In this document: piece after piece, positions 34,086 through 43,098 of the stretch
How positions within the stretch are numbered: position 1 is the first letter of the stretch
Layout of the letters: every line of letters begins with the position of its first letter
Assembly: GCA_026014585.1 (NCBI GenBank)
Contig: JAOZIA010000022.1
Location: 62,001 to 126,000, forward strand
Reading direction: 5' to 3'
From: Candidatus Bathyarchaeota archaeon
GTDB lineage: Archaea > Thermoproteota > Bathyarchaeia > Bathyarchaeales > Bathycorpusculaceae
Length of the DNA: 64,000 bases
Translations under genes and position numbers: made by a program
Notes under the pieces: model-generated
What the model saw: only the letters and a program-made list of their open reading frames with translations
Told to the model about the DNA's origin: nothing
Database searches by the model: none

Positions 34086-35042
34086 GTGTCTGAAGATAAA
34101 ACTAAACAAATGTCAAATATCCAAGCGCAAATCGCCACCTTAAAAGATAAAATCGCAAAAATAAACACTGAAACAAAAAAACAAATAGAAAAACGCGACG
34201 AACTAAACAACAAAACCAAACAAACCAACCAAGAAATAAACGGGTTGCGCGCAAAACGTGATGAGATAAATCAGAAAGTCAAAGAGCTCAAACAGCAACG
34301 CAACGAAATCCACCAAAAAATCAAGCCAATCATGGATGAGATACGCGCTATCAACGAGAAGAAGCAAGAAATACGGAAAAATGCTCCACCCATCAGGCGT
34401 GACGATGTGCAAAAGGAAATTGATGCTATTGACTGGAAAATCCAAACAGAAACCTTGGACATGAAAGAAGAAAAACGCTTAGTTGACGAGATTAAACAGC
34501 TTGAGAAGCAGCTTGGCGGTTTTAAGAAGATTGATAAAGAAAACAAGAAAATCGATGAACTTCTAAGCCAACGCAAAGCCCTTGACGCGCTTGCTGACAA
34601 CTTCCACAAGCAACTCTCTGAACTTGTCAAAGCAGGGCAGGATGTTCATGCTAAAGTTATCGCTAAGGTAGACGCGGCAAAGCAGAACCGTGCAGAAGCA
34701 GACCTTATGCACAAGGCTTTCATTGAAAGTAAAGAAAAAATTCAGCAGGTACAGGTTGAAATTGCTGTGTTAACAGGACAGCTTAACGGTTTAAGAGATG
34801 CTTACCGTGCAGAAAGAGCTGAGAGCCGTGCATTGAGAGACAAAGAGTACGAAGAAAGAGCTGCTGAGCGGGCTAAAGAAAAAGAACTGATAAACATAGA
34901 AAAAACCAAGCGTGCCCAAAGCGAGCAGCAACTAAAAGAGAAAATTGGTGCCCAAGCTAAAGAAAAACTTGAACGCGGCGAAGAAGTAAACTTTGCAGAG
35001 TTTGCAATGCTTGCAGGCGACGATGAAGAAGAACATGCATAA
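34086..35042 (+). CDS. Archaeal coiled-coil protein (COG1340-like)
   Basis: The 318-residue protein starts at GTG and is almost wholly coiled coil, rich in Lys, Glu and Gln, with a break around residues 95-125 (NAPPIRRDDVQKEIDAIDWK). It fits the conserved archaeal family COG1340 of unknown function, sometimes linked to chromosome or cell-division processes. It precedes the DUF373 gene by 39 bases, and the two are often neighbours. Confidence 0.75.
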   Translation: MSEDKTKQMSNIQAQIATLKDKIAKINTETKKQIEKRDELNNKTKQTNQEINGLRAKRDEINQKVKELKQQRNEIHQKIKPIMDEIRAINEKKQEIRKNAPPIRRDDVQKEIDAIDWKIQTETLDMKEEKRLVDEIKQLEKQLGGFKKIDKENKKIDELLSQRKALDALADNFHKQLSELVKAGQDVHAKVIAKVDAAKQNRAEADLMHKAFIESKEKIQQVQVEIAVLTGQLNGLRDAYRAERAESRALRDKEYEERAAERAKEKELINIEKTKRAQSEQQLKEKIGAQAKEKLERGEEVNFAEFAMLAGDDEEEHA

Positions 35043-35081
35043 GGTTAAATTAAAAACAAGAAATACTATAGGAAGAGTTGA

Positions 35082-36356
35082 ATGAATAAAAAGGAAACGC
35101 AGCCCCAACCACAGAAGCGGATCCTAGTTTTATGTGTTGACAGAGACGCTGACGTAGATGTAAAAGCGGGCATTCAAACCCCTGTTCTGGGTCGAGAAGC
35201 AAACCTTAACGCTGCAGTTTCCCTTGCACTAAAAGACCCAGAAGAACCCGACGCAAACGCCATGTTTGAAGCAGTCAGCCTCTACGACCGGCTACAGAAA
35301 GAAAAAAAACAACACGAGTTTTTTGAAGTTGCTACAATTTCCGGCTCTGAAATCGGCGGCGTAAATGCAGACCGAAAAATCGTCGAAGAACTCACGGGAT
35401 TGCTTGAAAATTTTAACGCAAGCGAAGTTATCCTTGTGTCTGACGGTTATAGTGATGAGGCAGTTTTGCCGTTGGTAGAATCCCGTGTACCCGTTTCTTC
35501 AGTTCGCCGCATAGTAATCAAGCACAGTGAATCTATTGAAGAGACCGCCGCTGTCTTCACCAAGTACATGCGACTAATCGTGGAAAATCCCAAGTATGCA
35601 CGTATAGCTTTAGGTTTGCCTGGAGTGCTGGTTTTCATTTTCGGTGTGCTGTGGGCAGCCAACTTTGTCATTCCAGGCGCAATAAATTACTATTTCATAG
35701 CAATCATTCTTGTGATAGGCGGTTTTTTGCTGTTCAAAGGGTTTGGTGTTGATAGATTTGGAAAAGATTTCTTTACGTGGGTTCGTGAGTACTCTCCGCC
35801 TCCGCTTCCAATACAAATCTCCAACTACACAATAATTGCAGGGCTCCTATGTGTTGCAGTAAGCCTCTACGTTGGCGTAAGTAATATCAGCGTGAACGCA
35901 GGACCTTTCCCAAGTGATGCAGCTGGTTGGATTGGTGCTATACCAAAATTAACCTCTTACTTCATCAGAGGAGTCATGGATCTTTTAGTTGTTGGTTTAT
36001 GTATTGTTCTTTTGGGCAGAAGCATCAGACTATACACTGAACATGACTCTCGGGTGCTACGTAATGTTGCTTTGATTGTTCTGGTTGCTTGGTCACGGTG
36101 GATTATGGAGGCAACAGCAAACATAATCTACAACTCCTACAATATTCCCCTGCAACCAAACATTAGCGACCCCAACTTTGCCACGTTTGTGTTCTCGATA
36201 ATTGTAGGTATCTTGATTGGCATTGCTTCGATATTGTGTATTATGATTGTGCAGCGTTCCTCCAAGTGCTTTTTTAGCAAAACAGACGATGATGATGGGG
36301 ATGTTCCGCTTCAGTCTTCCACAGCAGACTCTTCAGCAGCTAAAAGTGAGCAGTAG
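35082..36356 (+). CDS. DUF373 family membrane protein
   Basis: The N-terminal ~165 residues are a soluble domain with the family start RILVLCVDRDADVDVKAGIQ and TPVLGREANLNAAV. Six or so membrane helices follow (GLPGVLVFIFGVLWAANFVI and later), and the end is acidic and Ser-rich. DUF373 proteins are archaeal and of unknown function. The gene lies behind COG1340 and ahead of the cis-prenyltransferase, a grouping that suggests a cell-envelope role (inference). Confidence 0.85.
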   Translation: MNKKETQPQPQKRILVLCVDRDADVDVKAGIQTPVLGREANLNAAVSLALKDPEEPDANAMFEAVSLYDRLQKEKKQHEFFEVATISGSEIGGVNADRKIVEELTGLLENFNASEVILVSDGYSDEAVLPLVESRVPVSSVRRIVIKHSESIEETAAVFTKYMRLIVENPKYARIALGLPGVLVFIFGVLWAANFVIPGAINYYFIAIILVIGGFLLFKGFGVDRFGKDFFTWVREYSPPPLPIQISNYTIIAGLLCVAVSLYVGVSNISVNAGPFPSDAAGWIGAIPKLTSYFIRGVMDLLVVGLCIVLLGRSIRLYTEHDSRVLRNVALIVLVAWSRWIMEATANIIYNSYNIPLQPNISDPNFATFVFSIIVGILIGIASILCIMIVQRSSKCFFSKTDDDDGDVPLQSSTADSSAAKSEQ

Positions 36357-36461
36357 CCTTAACAATCTCCTTTATAACCTAGTAATCTTTAATTGAAACC
36401 TTCCTGGTTTAGCTATGATGCAATCTGCTGGTAAAATCTGTAATCTTGAGAGGTCCGCTTA

Positions 36462-37244
36462 GTGCTTACAAAAATTCTCTCTGTCATCGGAGCATACAAA
36501 CTGTATGAGAAATGGCTTTGGGACCAAGTTAAAAACGGCGAAAAAGTAGAACACATCGCAATTGTTTTGGATGGTAACAGGCGCTGGGCAAACCAAAAAG
36601 AGCTCAATCCGTGGCTTGGGCATAAAAAAGGTGCAGATACCGTGGAGGAATTGCTGGAGTGGTGTCAAAAACTCGGTGTCAAATTCATTACGCTTTACGC
36701 GTTCTCCACTGAGAATTTTAAGCGTACCTCTGATGAAGTGGATGAGATTATGCGAATCGCTATGGAGCGTTTCCGTAAACTTCTCACGGATGAGCGTATT
36801 CACAAAAACAAGGTTCACGTCAAAGTCATCGGTCGGGTGAATTTGTTGCCAGAGGATTTGCAAAAACTCATAAGTGAAGTTGAGCAGGCAACGGCGGATT
36901 ATGATAATCAGTTTTTGAATTTCGCATTTGCATATGGCGGCAGGGCAGAAATCGTAGATGCAGCAAAAGTTATTGCGGAGAAAGTAAAGGATGGCGGTTT
37001 GCAAATAAAGGATATTGATGAGGAACTGTTTGAAAAATACCTATACACCGCACATATGACCAAACAGGAACCCGACCTCATCATTCGAACCTCAGGCGAA
37101 GAGCGTCTGAGCGGCTTTTTGTTGTGGCAGTCGGCGTATAGTGAATTGGCGTTTTTGGATGTTTACTGGCCTGACTTTCGCTTTATTGATTTGTTGCGTA
37201 TTATTCGTACTTTTCAGAAGCGTAAGCGTCGTTTCGGCGCATAA
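36462..37244 (+). CDS. uppS: Cis-prenyltransferase (undecaprenyl diphosphate synthase family)
   Basis: The 260-residue protein has the signature HIAIVLDGNRRWAN with the catalytic Asp, then GHKKGADTVEELLEWC, LYAFSTENFKR, YGGRAEIVDAAK and EPDLIIRTSGEERLSGFLLW with SELAFLDVYWPDF. It adds isoprene units to make the dolichol-type lipid that carries sugars for N-glycosylation and S-layer assembly. The GTG start follows GAGAGGT. Confidence 0.93.
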   Translation: MLTKILSVIGAYKLYEKWLWDQVKNGEKVEHIAIVLDGNRRWANQKELNPWLGHKKGADTVEELLEWCQKLGVKFITLYAFSTENFKRTSDEVDEIMRIAMERFRKLLTDERIHKNKVHVKVIGRVNLLPEDLQKLISEVEQATADYDNQFLNFAFAYGGRAEIVDAAKVIAEKVKDGGLQIKDIDEELFEKYLYTAHMTKQEPDLIIRTSGEERLSGFLLWQSAYSELAFLDVYWPDFRFIDLLRIIRTFQKRKRRFGA

Positions 37245-37571
37245 GGCAATCAATGGTAGCAGAAGGTAGTGAATGGCGCAATGCAATCGGGCAATAGTCT
37301 GGTCTATAAGAGCTATTTTTTGTCCGTCAACCTGCCATAGCCCATCGGGTTCCCATAAACAATTTTGGCACTATGAAAACATGAAAAAACCAGCAATACA
37401 CACCACCAAAAGTTTTCAACATGTTAATGGTTTGATTTTCAACAATTACAGACCTCCCCTCTATCGTTTCTGCAATGAATTTCTAATAGGCTCCAAATAG
37501 ACAGCAAATAGGGTTTTGTTCACGGAGCCTTTATTGCCTTCCCCGCTTCATATTTTGTTGGGTTGGTGAGT
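37245..37571. other. Intergenic stretch before RNase P RNA
   Basis: No gene is recognised in these ~330 bases. The promoter for the RNase P RNA probably lies in the right part. A short open frame is present but lacks coding features. Confidence 0.4.
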
Positions 37572-37868
37572 TGGTGTGTGGCTATCGCTCCTTTGGAGTG
37601 AGGAAACTCCGCTCACATGTAGAATTGCAGCGTCCTCTCGGGGCGCATGGCGAGAGCCTTGGCAACGGAGCAGAAACGACACGTCCCCCAAACGCTGATG
37701 AATGAGGCACCCTAAAATGCCGACGAGTCTGGGTGGAAGCGGTGAAACGGCCGTCCTGCAAGTGGAAAGGGCAAACAGACGCCGATGAAGAATCTACCGG
37801 AAGGCGACAGGTAGCCCGATTAGCCAAATGCCACAGACAACAAAAAGCGGGTTACAACCAACACACCA
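37572..37868 (+). ncRNA. rnpB: RNase P RNA, archaeal type
   Basis: The sequence contains the conserved region I (GAGGAAACTCCGC at ~37600), the central GGTGAAACGGCCGTCC and GCAAGTGGAAAGG segments, and the 3' conserved AGCGGGTTACAA (~37846). TGGTGTGT (37572-37579) pairs with ACACACCA (37861-37868) as helix P1, which sets the ends to within a few bases. The length of ~300 bases is normal. It is the ribozyme that cuts the 5' leader from pre-tRNA. Confidence 0.9.
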
Positions 37869-37941
37869 CAACCCAATACAGAAAAATAGACGTACCTTCA
37901 CGATACAGTTCTCGGGAAGGTTCTTTATCTTATTATTCTTT

Positions 37942-38769
37942 TTAGTTTTTTATTTCCTTTAAGGTACTGGCTAGCTGTTCTTCTAATTGTGATACTGAAT
38001 TCATACTCTTCTTTAAATTTTCAATAGATATAGATACTGCTTTGCAGTCGCTCATGCACTCACACCCTTTAATATTCACATCTCTTAATTTTTGAAACAT
38101 TAAGTGTAAAAATCCTAAGGTAACAAGGATAAATAGCATCCCAGTTAGAACAAAAGTTATTGAAATAAACAACAACATAGCACTATAGCTAACATAAGAC
38201 AAGATACATAGAAGAATAGATATAAAAAATGTTGAAATCGAAAGGAGCAACAAGCTTACAATGTTTTTATTAATATAACTAGAAATGTTTATGGTCTTAT
38301 TTCGAGCAGCTTGTAATACTTTTAGGAGGTCCTCGCACTTATTATCAATTGTTTTAATTTGCTCTTTTATATTAAATATCATATTTTCAAGAGATTGCTT
38401 TTCTTTCGGACAAAAATTTGGAACCTTTTGAAAGAAATCATTTGCTTTTTCAAAAAAGTTTTTAGCAATAGACGAACAATTTTTCACATCACTTTTAAAA
38501 TTATTTGAATATACAATTTGGTCATCAATTTTTTCAAAAATTTTTGTAATAGTGTCCTCAAGTTTGGCTATATAATAAAAGCTAATAGCAGCCAATAAGC
38601 TAGCTAAGATACCTACCGTTTGAATCAAAGTTTTAGACAAGTCAGCAATACTCTGACTCGTTAACCGAGTGAAAGAATCTGAGAAGAATAAGTAGTTAAC
38701 AACTAACCAAAATATAATAATACAAAAAACTATGAAACATGCTAGTTTCATCCACTTAATGGGTAGCAT
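37942..38769 (-). CDS. AT-rich membrane protein with coiled coil
   Basis: The 275-residue protein has an N-terminal helix pair (LACFIVFCIIIFWLVVNYLF and TVGILASLLAAISFYYIA), a ~90-residue coiled-coil part, two more helices (IVSLLLLSISTFFISILLCI and SAMLLFISITFVLTGMLFIL), and a second coiled coil at the end. No family is recognised. Its base composition is clearly more AT-rich than both neighbours, which suggests recent acquisition, perhaps next to the RNase P RNA gene. Confidence 0.6.
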   Translation of the reverse strand: MLPIKWMKLACFIVFCIIIFWLVVNYLFFSDSFTRLTSQSIADLSKTLIQTVGILASLLAAISFYYIAKLEDTITKIFEKIDDQIVYSNNFKSDVKNCSSIAKNFFEKANDFFQKVPNFCPKEKQSLENMIFNIKEQIKTIDNKCEDLLKVLQAARNKTINISSYINKNIVSLLLLSISTFFISILLCILSYVSYSAMLLFISITFVLTGMLFILVTLGFLHLMFQKLRDVNIKGCECMSDCKAVSISIENLKKSMNSVSQLEEQLASTLKEIKN

Positions 38770-38917
38770 AAATCAAAGGCATGGCTCTATCTATTTAAAA
38801 TTTTGGCGGGAGCACAACTGTTTTTGAATATAATCATTTTAATAGGATTTATCAGTTCAATCTAAAAAAATAAGAAACATTGCCGTAGCAGCACTTTGTT
38901 TTGGGAGTAGATAGTTG

Positions 38918-39076
38918 TTATTTTTTAGGTTGTTCTGTTTCCGTGGCTGCTTTAACTGGCTTCATGGGTTCATCACAGCATATTAGGCATTCATCTGTGC
39001 ATCCGCAGGGTTCTTCAATTAAAACAACAAGCCCGCATTCGTCACATTGGTATTTTTCACCTTTACGTTTAACCAA
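38918..39076 (-). CDS. Desulforedoxin-like small Cys-rich protein
   Basis: The 52-residue product starts at a TTG with AGAAGGTGA five bases upstream; a GTG nine bases earlier is less likely because it overlaps that site. It has KYQCDECGLVV and GCTDECLICCDEPMK, eight Cys in all. The outer pairs CxxC and CC fit a desulforedoxin or rubredoxin-like metal centre; the additional Cys residues between them are unusual. It may take part in redox or metal handling. Confidence 0.65.
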   Translation of the reverse strand: MVKRKGEKYQCDECGLVVLIEEPCGCTDECLICCDEPMKPVKAATETEQPKK

Positions 39077-39199
39077 AAAATTCACCTTCTAAAAATTTAA
39101 ATTTTTGTCCAATAAAATAATTTGTTTTAAGAAAATATAAAAATTTCTAAATCCTCGCTGGATGCAGTATACTACTTGAGTAGCTGCAGTGGTATAGTG

Positions 39200-39964
39200 T
39201 TAAAGGTTGTTGTCTATTCCGTTTATGGGGATAAGGTTGCTTTCGCCTGTTCTCATGTTGCCTGTCGTGTTTATCCAAACTGGGCTTACGGTTGGGTTGT
39301 GTAGTGTTACTTCTCCTATCCAGACGCCGCCTTCAAACGGGGTGGTTTTTGTTGGGGTGATTGTACCTGAGGACACGATGAGGTTGTTTGTTCCCGTGTA
39401 GCTTGTGAAGGAGTTGCCAAATTGGTCACGGGCTCGAATTGTTATGTTGAAGGGTTCGCTGGGTGTTGCAGGGTATTCTATGGCGTCAAAGGTGAAGTGG
39501 TCCAGAACAAGCGGGACATTGCTTACGTAGAAGATGTTACTGATTCCGTTTTTTCCGCCGCCCGAGGTTGAAATGAGTGCTTCTGAAGATGAGTTATCTG
39601 AGAATGTGATTTGGCCTGTCCAGATGCCGTCGGTGAAGTTGGTTGTGCTTGTTGGTGTAATGGCGCGTGGTGAGGTGAAGGTGTTGGTTCCTGTGTATTC
39701 GGTGTATACGTGGTCGTTTTGGTCCATTGCGCGTATGGTGACTTCGAAGGGTTCACCGGTTGTTTGGGCTTCAAGGTATATGAATGAGAAGTGGTGCAGT
39801 GTTGGTCGGGTTTCTTGGTAGGCGAATAAACCACTTAAGCTGGCTACGCCTATTATTGCGCCGACCGCGATTATTATGATTAAAATTATTGCAACAATTA
39901 TGGATGAAACTGCTTTGATTGAATGTTTAAAGCGGAAAAATTTTTTCAAAGCTTTTGGCTTCAT
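39200..39964 (-). CDS. Type IV pilin-like protein with two repeated beta domains
   Basis: The N-terminus has a basic stretch and then KAVSSIIVAIILIIIIAVGA, the pattern of an archaeal class III (prepilin) signal with a long hydrophobic helix. Two ~90-residue Ig-like domains follow that resemble each other: the first holds EPFEVTIRAMDQNDHVYTEY and the second EPFNITIRARDQFGNSFTSY, each followed by a GTN, an ITPT and a G-W-G motif. The product may form a surface filament or be a minor pilin. No pilus assembly genes are nearby. Confidence 0.72.
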   Translation of the reverse strand: MKPKALKKFFRFKHSIKAVSSIIVAIILIIIIAVGAIIGVASLSGLFAYQETRPTLHHFSFIYLEAQTTGEPFEVTIRAMDQNDHVYTEYTGTNTFTSPRAITPTSTTNFTDGIWTGQITFSDNSSSEALISTSGGGKNGISNIFYVSNVPLVLDHFTFDAIEYPATPSEPFNITIRARDQFGNSFTSYTGTNNLIVSSGTITPTKTTPFEGGVWIGEVTLHNPTVSPVWINTTGNMRTGESNLIPINGIDNNL

Positions 39965-40011
39965 AGGTTCTCTGCACTTACCGCTAAAGTGCTATTGCAT
40001 ACTATTTAAAA

Positions 40012-40770
40012 TTATAGAATTTGCAACAAGTAGAACACGTAACCATAGTAGTTGTTATATCTGCGGAACATTTCAATTTCCTTCTCTTCAGCTGCAAAAT
40101 ACTGTAGCGCCTCAGGGTCACCTTTGTGCTTGGCTTTTAGACTGGGCAATTTGGCTTCTATGGGCATGTAGTAATTGTCAAACCAGCTTTTTTTAGGAAG
40201 AATAAAAGTGGTTATGACCTGATAACCTGCCTTTTTTGCGGTTTCAACGTTTTCCTCAATGGTTTTTACGCCTTCGCCGAGTCCCTCATACATTTCTTTC
40301 ATATACGCCGCAAGCTCACGAGGTCTATCTGTTCGTAGCCAAGTAAGCTCCGAAAGAACCAAGTACCCCTTATTTGCTAGTAACGGTCTCCATTCTGTTA
40401 AGCCCTTCGCAAACCCAATGATGAATATGGCACCTTCACACCAGACTAAGTCAAAGCTTTTTTTGAGGTATTGAAGGTTGAACATGTCACCTTTGACGGT
40501 TTTGATTTTGTCGCTTATGCCTGCTTTTTTGGCGTTAAAGTTTAGTTGGTCTAAAAAGGGTTGGTGGTTATCTAAGGCGATTATTTGTCCGCCAGAAAGT
40601 TTGGCTACTTCTATAGTTTGCATGCCTGGACCACACCCAATATCAAGGATTAGTGGGTTTGCAGGCAGATTTTTGAGCATTTTAAAAGCTCTTTTTGTTG
40701 ATTGGTTGTCTCCAGGACCTTCTCGGGGCAAGTTACTGTGTACTTCGTAGAATATTGGCGGCATTTCCAT
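40012..40770 (-). CDS. Class I SAM-dependent methyltransferase
   Basis: The 252-residue protein has the methyltransferase core with motif I ILDIGCGPGMQTIEVAKLSG (residues ~41-60), motif II IALDNHQPF and a motif IV region FDLVWCEGAIFIIGF. The substrate is unknown; the N- and C-terminal parts resemble small-molecule methyltransferases. It is monocistronic. Confidence 0.85.
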   Translation of the reverse strand: MEMPPIFYEVHSNLPREGPGDNQSTKRAFKMLKNLPANPLILDIGCGPGMQTIEVAKLSGGQIIALDNHQPFLDQLNFNAKKAGISDKIKTVKGDMFNLQYLKKSFDLVWCEGAIFIIGFAKGLTEWRPLLANKGYLVLSELTWLRTDRPRELAAYMKEMYEGLGEGVKTIEENVETAKKAGYQVITTFILPKKSWFDNYYMPIEAKLPSLKAKHKGDPEALQYFAAEEKEIEMFRRYNNYYGYVFYLLQIL

Positions 40771-40902
40771 TGAGTGTCAAATCCTTGAGTGGAATAATAT
40801 TTGAATGCTAATATGCTTATTGTTAGAATAACAGACTGAACAGGTTGCTGTACAGCATAAAATATTTGAGACCTTGAGGAAAAATACTATTGATACTCTT
40901 GT

Positions 40903-41133
40903 TTAGTCTTTCCATGTTTTGAGGTCTGAGGGGTTTTCTTTTTTTAAGGCAGCTATCAAGCCTTCGCGTTCTTTTTCTGGAAGCAATGCACAAACGCCCA
41001 GTTGAACTTGACCATTTTGTTCCTGCGTTGGAGTGGTTTCTTTAAAGATGCAGTGTTTTTTGCCTTTGGATAGTAGTATGCATTTTATGTTTTGGTTGTA
41101 GTCGCAGCAGACTTTGCGTCCGAACTTGCCCAT
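40903..41133 (-). CDS. Small Cys-containing protein of unknown function
   Basis: From the ATG at 41133, preceded by GGAG at proper distance, the product has 76 residues: MGKFGRKVCCDYNQNIKC, then HCIF and a GVCALLPEKEREGLIAALKK end. Four or five Cys could bind metal. No family is recognised. Confidence 0.55.
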   Translation of the reverse strand: MGKFGRKVCCDYNQNIKCILLSKGKKHCIFKETTPTQEQNGQVQLGVCALLPEKEREGLIAALKKENPSDLKTWKD

Positions 41134-41427
41134 AATGTGTCTCCACAGCATCTTTTGGTGTATAAGTTAATAAAAATGTAGTTTCAACTTCGCATTTTTT
41201 TGGAGGATATGCCTTTTTCTACAATACATCTGTACACTGTAGAATACAAATATGACCTCATGTTTTTCCATTTTGCACTACAAATGTTAAAGCACACTTG
41301 ATAACCCCTTTGTTTTTTAGGGGTTGCTTGAGAAAAATGTCAACGTTTTTCAGTTGAACGACTTGTTTTAGGCTTGTTTTTTCTTTAAAGCTTTTGACCC
41401 ACAAAGCCTAAGCTATTAGTGAATATT

Positions 41428-41763
41428 ATGGGGAATGAAAAGCAAACAGCAAAAGCCATTCACGAGTTAAGCGAAAGCACTGTTGACTTCCACAAAGCTA
41501 TGAAAACAACCACCCAAACTACCGTGCAGACCCAAAAGCTTTGGCGGGAAGGAAACAAATCCAACCTAACAAAAATTGGCATGGCCTGCATCGTGCTGCC
41601 TGGACCTACACCATTTGGCGAAATTGTTGGCGCAGGCTTTTTGGTGGCTGGTGCTGTGCAGAAAGGTGTACAAAAAAAGACTTTGTACGTGAGTGATTTT
41701 AAGAAAAGTCTTGATTGTATTCAAAAAGAGTTGCGAGCTACAAGGAACTGTTTGCGGCTTTAA
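41428..41763 (+). CDS. Small conserved archaeal protein with one hydrophobic stretch
   Basis: The 111-residue product (from the ATG at 41428; a GTG nine bases upstream is also open) has a helical N-terminal half and a Gly-rich hydrophobic segment (GMACIVLPGPTPFGEIVGAG), followed by a basic helix and two Cys. I do not know its function. It is followed 86 bases later by the CBS protein. Confidence 0.55.
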   Translation: MGNEKQTAKAIHELSESTVDFHKAMKTTTQTTVQTQKLWREGNKSNLTKIGMACIVLPGPTPFGEIVGAGFLVAGAVQKGVQKKTLYVSDFKKSLDCIQKELRATRNCLRL

Positions 41764-41849
41764 CTTGTATTTTTTGCAAGATTTTTAGCGTTTTCTTTGG
41801 GTGTATTGTTTAATTAGCTGTTTTACTTATTTATTATTGAGGGATTTTT

Positions 41850-42689
41850 TTGGCGACACCTCAAGAGGAAATAAAAAGGCAGTTGCCAAGTGTAATCGAC
41901 ATTGCTTATGAACAATACAAACGTAACTTGCCACGTTACCGTATAGCACGAGAATTAATGAGTCCCAACGTAATCACCACAACACCTGATGTTCTGCTAG
42001 AAGATGCAGCTAAGATAATGGGTGACGCCCACATTGGAAGCCTGATTGTAACAAAATACAAAACACCCATAGGCATAGTTACTGAACGGGACTTGCTTAG
42101 TAAAATTTTGGCTCTGGGCCTGTTTTTGAGAGATGAAAAAGTTGAAGAGGTAATGTCTTATCCGCTGGTAACAGTTTCGGGTGATGCGAAAATAAAAGAT
42201 GTAGCCCGTCAAATGATTAACAAAAAAAGCCGACTAGCCGTGTACGATGCTGGAACATTAATCGGTGTTATAACAACGTCGGATTTAATCAAGAGCTTAC
42301 CTGATGTTCCTGAAACCGAGGTCAAAGTTGATGATTTCATGACAAAAAACATTCTCACAGCCGATGAAGACACAACGGTTCTTGCTGTAGCAAAAATTAT
42401 GGGTTACAAACGCGTAGGCAGCGTAGTAATCACTCGACAGGGCGAACCATTTGGGCTTTTCACTGAAAGAGATTTGCTAACCAATTTTTTGGCTAAAGGC
42501 AAAACATTATTCACAGAAGTTGGGTTTGAATGTTCACAGCCGCTCATTGTGATTCCTTCAGGCACAAGCGTTCACCGAACAGCCGCAACTATGGCGCTAC
42601 GGCACATTAGACGATTACCCGTCATGAAAGACGGCAAGTTAATCGGCATCATCACCGCACGAGACCTTGTTGAAGCTTACGCAAAATAA
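41850..42689 (+). CDS. Four-CBS-domain protein
   Basis: The 279-residue protein has a short helical start and then four CBS motifs in tandem, each ending in a pattern such as PIGIVTERDLLSK, LIGVITTSDLIKS, PFGLFTERDLLTN and LIGIITARDLVEA. Such proteins bind adenosyl nucleotides and act as energy sensors for enzymes or channels. No catalytic domain is attached, so the partner is unknown. The TTG start follows GAGGGA. Confidence 0.88.
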   Translation: MATPQEEIKRQLPSVIDIAYEQYKRNLPRYRIARELMSPNVITTTPDVLLEDAAKIMGDAHIGSLIVTKYKTPIGIVTERDLLSKILALGLFLRDEKVEEVMSYPLVTVSGDAKIKDVARQMINKKSRLAVYDAGTLIGVITTSDLIKSLPDVPETEVKVDDFMTKNILTADEDTTVLAVAKIMGYKRVGSVVITRQGEPFGLFTERDLLTNFLAKGKTLFTEVGFECSQPLIVIPSGTSVHRTAATMALRHIRRLPVMKDGKLIGIITARDLVEAYAK

Positions 42690-42860
42690 TCCCCTTTTTT
42701 TGTAGTCGCCGCTTTTAGGGGTGTTTCTTTTGAATCACATATGTTTCTGTGCATGAGCACATTTTAGAAAAGCAAGTGTATACGAAATGTGTTTTAATTG
42801 GTGATGCATATTTTTCCTTTAACGTGATTGACAAAAACGTTAACTTTGGAGATGATTAAT

Positions 42861-42989
42861 TTGTCTAAAAAAGCAAAGAAAGCAGCAGGTTTAGAGCAGC
42901 ACAAGAAACTTCTACGTGAAAAAGAACAGAAACGTAAAGAACGAAAACAAGTGGCTCTACCAGCTAAGCATGCGAAAGGCAAAAAATAG
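42861..42989 (+). CDS. Very small basic protein
   Basis: The 42-residue product starts at a TTG nine bases after GGAG (an ATG nine bases upstream would lie on top of that site). It is Lys/Arg/Gln-rich (SKKAKKAAGLEQHKKLLREK) and likely binds nucleic acid or is part of a larger complex. It has no recognised family. Confidence 0.5.
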   Translation: MSKKAKKAAGLEQHKKLLREKEQKRKERKQVALPAKHAKGKK

Positions 42990-43098
42990 TACTACATAAA
43001 CCGCTTTTTTTTATTTTTTAAAATATTAGGCGTAGGCGCGGGTCAAATGCAGGCGTTTGCTTGCCTGAAGTTAACTAATATTTTACAATTGTTTTTGG

